NCBI RefSeq assembly: GCF_013385985.1
Contig: NZ_JACAOY010000004.1
Location: 93,216 to 157,215, forward strand
Direction of reading: 5' to 3'
DNA length: 64,000 nucleotides
Source of the DNA: Pseudomonas sp. B6002
Lineage (GTDB): Bacteria; Pseudomonadota; Gammaproteobacteria; Pseudomonadales; Pseudomonadaceae
Each line of letters begins with the position of its first letter. Position 1 is the first letter of the stretch. The translations under genes and the position numbers were made by a program. Positions 61,362 through 64,000 of the stretch are shown here, piece after piece. The notes under the pieces were generated by a model. It worked only from the letters and a program-made list of their open reading frames with translations, was not told where the DNA came from and made no database searches.

Positions 61362-63698
61362 CTAGATGGGCACCCGTTCGCGGCGCATCCACATTTCGAA
61401 CGCCATGGCATTCAATGGCCGGCTGATCAGGTAACCCTGGGCGGTGTCGCACTTCCACTGTTTGAGCAGCTTCAGGCTGGGTTCGAACTCGACGCCTTCG
61501 GCCACCACCCTGAGTCCCAGGTTGTGGCTCATTTCGATGGTGGAACGCACGATCACCCCGTCGCCGGTGGTGCTGTCGAGGTTGCGCACAAACGACTGGT
61601 CGATCTTCAACTCCTGCACCGGCAGGCGCTGCAATTGCGCGAGGGATGAGTAGCCGGTGCCGAAGTCATCCACCGACAAGCTGATGCCGCAACCACGCAG
61701 TTGCTCAAGCACGCTGAGGGCCTGTTGCGGGTTATGCATGATGGCGCTTTCGGTGATCTCGAAAATCAGTTGCTGGGCCATGACGCCGTACTGCATGAGC
61801 AGCGCAGTGACACGAATCGCCAGGTCATCGTCGGCCAGGTCATCCACCGAGATATTCACCGACAGCTGGATATGCATGCCTCGCTGCCCCCACTCGGCGA
61901 TCTGCCGGATGGCTTCTTCGATCACCCACTGGGTCAGGCTGCGCATGCTGCCGGTGCGTTCGGCCAGGGGGATGAATTCGGCGGGCGACACCAGGCCCAG
62001 CGTGGGGTGTTGCCAGCGCAGCAGGGCTTCGGCCTGGCGCACATGGCCGTGCTTCAAATCGAGCTTGGGCTGGTAGCACAGGTAGAGCTCACCCTCGAGG
62101 GCGGCGCGGCGCAGGTCACGAATCAAGGTGATCTGGCGCTGGTGCGCGAGGTCGCGGTCTTGTTGATAAATCTGCAAATAGCCGGGCAAGGTCGCCGCAT
62201 CATGCCGGGCGATGGCGGCGCGGCTGATCAACTCTTCCACCTGCCGACCATCGGCTGGGTACGCGGCGATGCCAATGCTCACTTCATGGCGCAACTCATC
62301 ATTGCCGATGCGCTGGGGCTCGGTGAGCAACCCGTAAAGGCGGTCGGCGCGGGCCACGGCGCGGTCGATCTCGGTGTTTTCCAGCAGCAGCAAAAACTCG
62401 CTGCCGGCAATGCGCGCGGCGGTGTCGCTGGCCAACAGGCTCATGGACAGGCAGCGGCTGGCCTCGCGCAGCATTTCTTCCACGCCTTGGGGGCCGAAGC
62501 CTTCGTTGATCACCCGGTAGTTTTCAATGCCCAGGTACAGCAACACCACCGGGCGACCCGCGCTGATCGCACTGCCGAGGCGCTCCATGGCCAGGGCGCG
62601 GTTGGGCAAGCCGGTCAGCGGGTCATGCAGGGCATTGTGCGCCAATTGCCGCTCGCGCACGGCGATACCACTTTGCATGGCATTGAAGGCCCGGGCGAGC
62701 AGGCCGAATTCATCATGGCTGCGCACCCGCACCGGCGTGCGGTAATCGCCGGCGCCAATGCGCTCGGCCGCGTCCACCAAGGCATTGAGCGGACGCGAGA
62801 CCCGCCGCGCCAAAAACAGTGCCCCGGCCAAGGACACCAACAGCACCGCCAGCGCTATGCCCAGGAATTGCCGGTCCAGCGGCGCAAAGGATTCCAGCGC
62901 GTGGTCCAGCGGGCTTTGCAGCAGCACCCGCACCTCGTCACCATCGCCAGTGTTGGCCAGGGGCAGCACCTGGCTGAGCACGCGCTGCCCGTAAAACAGG
63001 TTGATCTGCGGCTCGGGGTACAGGTGCGCATCGCGCAAAGTGCTGATGATGGTGGCCTGGTAAGCATCAGGCTGGGTACTGAACAGCGGGCCGGGGCGAC
63101 CGTCCTGCACACTGAGGAACGACACTTCCAGGTTGCTCATGGAGCGCAGTTCGCTGGCGAACAGCTTGTCCATGGGAAAGCCCATGATCACCCGGGCGAT
63201 GGGCATCGGGTCGAGCACTTCGTCCTGCACCAGCAAGTACGGGCGGCCATCCATGGCCACGATCAACATTTGCAGGCCACTGCGCCGCGCCTTGCGCAAC
63301 GCGTCTTCATAGGGGAACGCATCGCCGCGTGTGAGCATCGGCAAGGTGCTGACCACCACTTTGCCGTCGAGGCCCAACACGAACACTTCGCTGGAGCGGA
63401 TACCGGTGCCATGCCGACGCAGCGCCGCGAGAATCGGCACGGTCTTGCCCTCGGCCACGGCTTGTTTGAAAGGCCCATCGACGGTAAGCCAATCGAGCCC
63501 GTATTGCAGGCGACGGCCACGCAGGTCCAGCAGGCGTTCGAACACCTGGCTGCCGGTTTTCAATTGGACTTGGGCCTGGTTCTCCACGGCGCGGCCGGTG
63601 GCAGCCTTGACTGCGAAGTAAGTGGCCGCAACCACTACCAGCAGCAACAGCGCCAGCACCCCGGCAATGCGGGTTTGGAACGTGTGGCGCCACCTCAT
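61362..63698 (-). CDS. Cache-HAMP-degenerate GGDEF-EAL protein, paralogue of 56486-58855
   Basis: This 778-aa protein follows its 4-kb-distant paralogue domain by domain: TM1 (VLALLLLVVVAATYFAVKAATG), periplasmic sensor with SNLEVSFLSV, TM2, HAMP, a GGDEF domain with active site IAGSEF (degenerate) and an EAL domain with QAEALLRW, ITESAIM, VDDFGTGYSS, KIDQSFV. It is expected to be a c-di-GMP phosphodiesterase. The start is uncertain: ATG 63698 has AGAGGG 7 nt upstream, while in-frame ATG 63752 has GGGAGG only 3 nt upstream. Confidence 0.85.
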   Translation of the reverse strand: MRWRHTFQTRIAGVLALLLLVVVAATYFAVKAATGRAVENQAQVQLKTGSQVFERLLDLRGRRLQYGLDWLTVDGPFKQAVAEGKTVPILAALRRHGTGIRSSEVFVLGLDGKVVVSTLPMLTRGDAFPYEDALRKARRSGLQMLIVAMDGRPYLLVQDEVLDPMPIARVIMGFPMDKLFASELRSMSNLEVSFLSVQDGRPGPLFSTQPDAYQATIISTLRDAHLYPEPQINLFYGQRVLSQVLPLANTGDGDEVRVLLQSPLDHALESFAPLDRQFLGIALAVLLVSLAGALFLARRVSRPLNALVDAAERIGAGDYRTPVRVRSHDEFGLLARAFNAMQSGIAVRERQLAHNALHDPLTGLPNRALAMERLGSAISAGRPVVLLYLGIENYRVINEGFGPQGVEEMLREASRCLSMSLLASDTAARIAGSEFLLLLENTEIDRAVARADRLYGLLTEPQRIGNDELRHEVSIGIAAYPADGRQVEELISRAAIARHDAATLPGYLQIYQQDRDLAHQRQITLIRDLRRAALEGELYLCYQPKLDLKHGHVRQAEALLRWQHPTLGLVSPAEFIPLAERTGSMRSLTQWVIEEAIRQIAEWGQRGMHIQLSVNISVDDLADDDLAIRVTALLMQYGVMAQQLIFEITESAIMHNPQQALSVLEQLRGCGISLSVDDFGTGYSSLAQLQRLPVQELKIDQSFVRNLDSTTGDGVIVRSTIEMSHNLGLRVVAEGVEFEPSLKLLKQWKCDTAQGYLISRPLNAMAFEMWMRRERVPI

Positions 63699-63919
63699 TG
63701 CAGTGCCCTCTGGCAGCGTTCGCTTGACTCTGCCACTACGTCCCTTTGTCATAGGCCTCCCTGGCGACTGCTGACCTGGCGTCAAAAAAACATCCATTTG
63801 AATTGGATATTTGGTTTGAGCAGATTAGCTGGGACTTGGGTTAAGTGCACCCAATAAAACCGGGGAATGTAGTGGCGGTTTTTTGGCGACAAGGGGTTGG
63901 CTGGGGGTGAGTACATATC

Positions 63920-64000
63920 CGTTATTGGGGTAACGGCGGCTTATGGTTCCGCCCTTACGGCGGGTCACTTTGGAAAAGAGCCCCAAAGTAACCAAAGGGC
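63920..64000. repeat. Probable dispersed Pseudomonas intergenic repeat, cut by window edge
   Basis: The sequence around TTCCGCCCTTACGGCGGGTC and CCCCAAAGTAACCAAAG resembles a multi-copy intergenic motif I recall from many Pseudomonas genomes. It contains short inverted arms (CCGCC/GGCGG; TTACTTTGG-like in reverse order). Only the left part is in the window. Confidence 0.45.

Noticed and set aside
1-64000. Prophage, insertion sequence, CRISPR array, tRNA or rRNA genes
   Set aside because: No integrase, transposase, regularly spaced repeats, cloverleaf-like sequences or rRNA motifs were seen on reading both strands; repeats present are REP elements.

Overview
The window is a 64 kb piece of a high-GC Pseudomonas chromosome, most likely from the P. 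fluorescens group. The evidence is the gene content (an AauSR-controlled glutamate/aspartate transporter, GlpM, MetR, membrane glucose dehydrogenase, zinc-independent L31, a YN-GYP regulator like PA2572) and about a dozen copies of the Pseudomonas REP inverted repeat between genes (arms of the type GTAGGAGCYGGCTTGCC or GTGGGAGCTGGCTTGCC). I see no rRNA, tRNA, CRISPR array, integrase or transposase. Both ends are cut: the left edge starts inside a TonB receptor and the right edge ends in a non-coding repeat-like stretch.

Layout. 1-9.2 kb: TonB siderophore receptor (3' part), gltI-gltJ-gltK-gltL acidic amino acid ABC importer with a sigma-54 promoter and two AauR-type sites, its sensor/regulator pair aauS-aauR, and glpM. 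9.2-16.5 kb: a six-gene minus-strand operon (HAD phosphatase, class III aminotransferase, alpha/beta hydrolase, FemAB/GNAT-like protein, histidine kinase, sigma-54 activator), apparently driven by its own sigma-54 promoter with a palindromic upstream site. 16.7-24.4 kb: MipA/OmpV protein, fatty acid desaturase, an arginase-like protein with two small EamA-like transporters, DsbA-family oxidoreductase, alpha/beta hydrolase, metR, GNAT and Nudix genes. 24.6-34.5 kb: degenerate REC/YN-GFP regulator, rpmE2, APC permease, carbon-nitrogen hydrolase, LuxR-type regulator, FMN-type glutamate synthase, cupin, OpgC-like protein and an amino acid permease.

34.8-47.6 kb is the most unusual part: an atypical 1046-aa class A penicillin-binding protein, followed by two very large divergently transcribed toxin-like genes. 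One encodes a 1518-aa protein with dermonecrotic-toxin-like (DUF6543-like) character. The other encodes a 1639-aa protein that combines the same kind of N-terminal region with leucine-rich repeats and a C-terminal region resembling the NEL family of bacterial E3 ubiquitin ligases, including a Cys-x-Asp motif. 

47.6-64 kb: a metal-homeostasis group (YqjI-like PadR regulator plus siderophore-interacting ferric reductase, and a ZnuD-like zinc receptor with a Zur-type box), gcd, then a minus-strand operon of cupredoxin, GGDEF/EAL protein, DUF3034 protein and truncated haemoglobin, a porin, and a second GGDEF/EAL paralogue. Two Zur-type GTTA-N5-TAAC sites, upstream of rpmE2 and of the zinc receptor, tie these two loci to zinc limitation. 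Start codons were chosen by ribosome-binding site, signal peptide or operon overlap. All functional calls come from reading the proteins by eye, without database searches.
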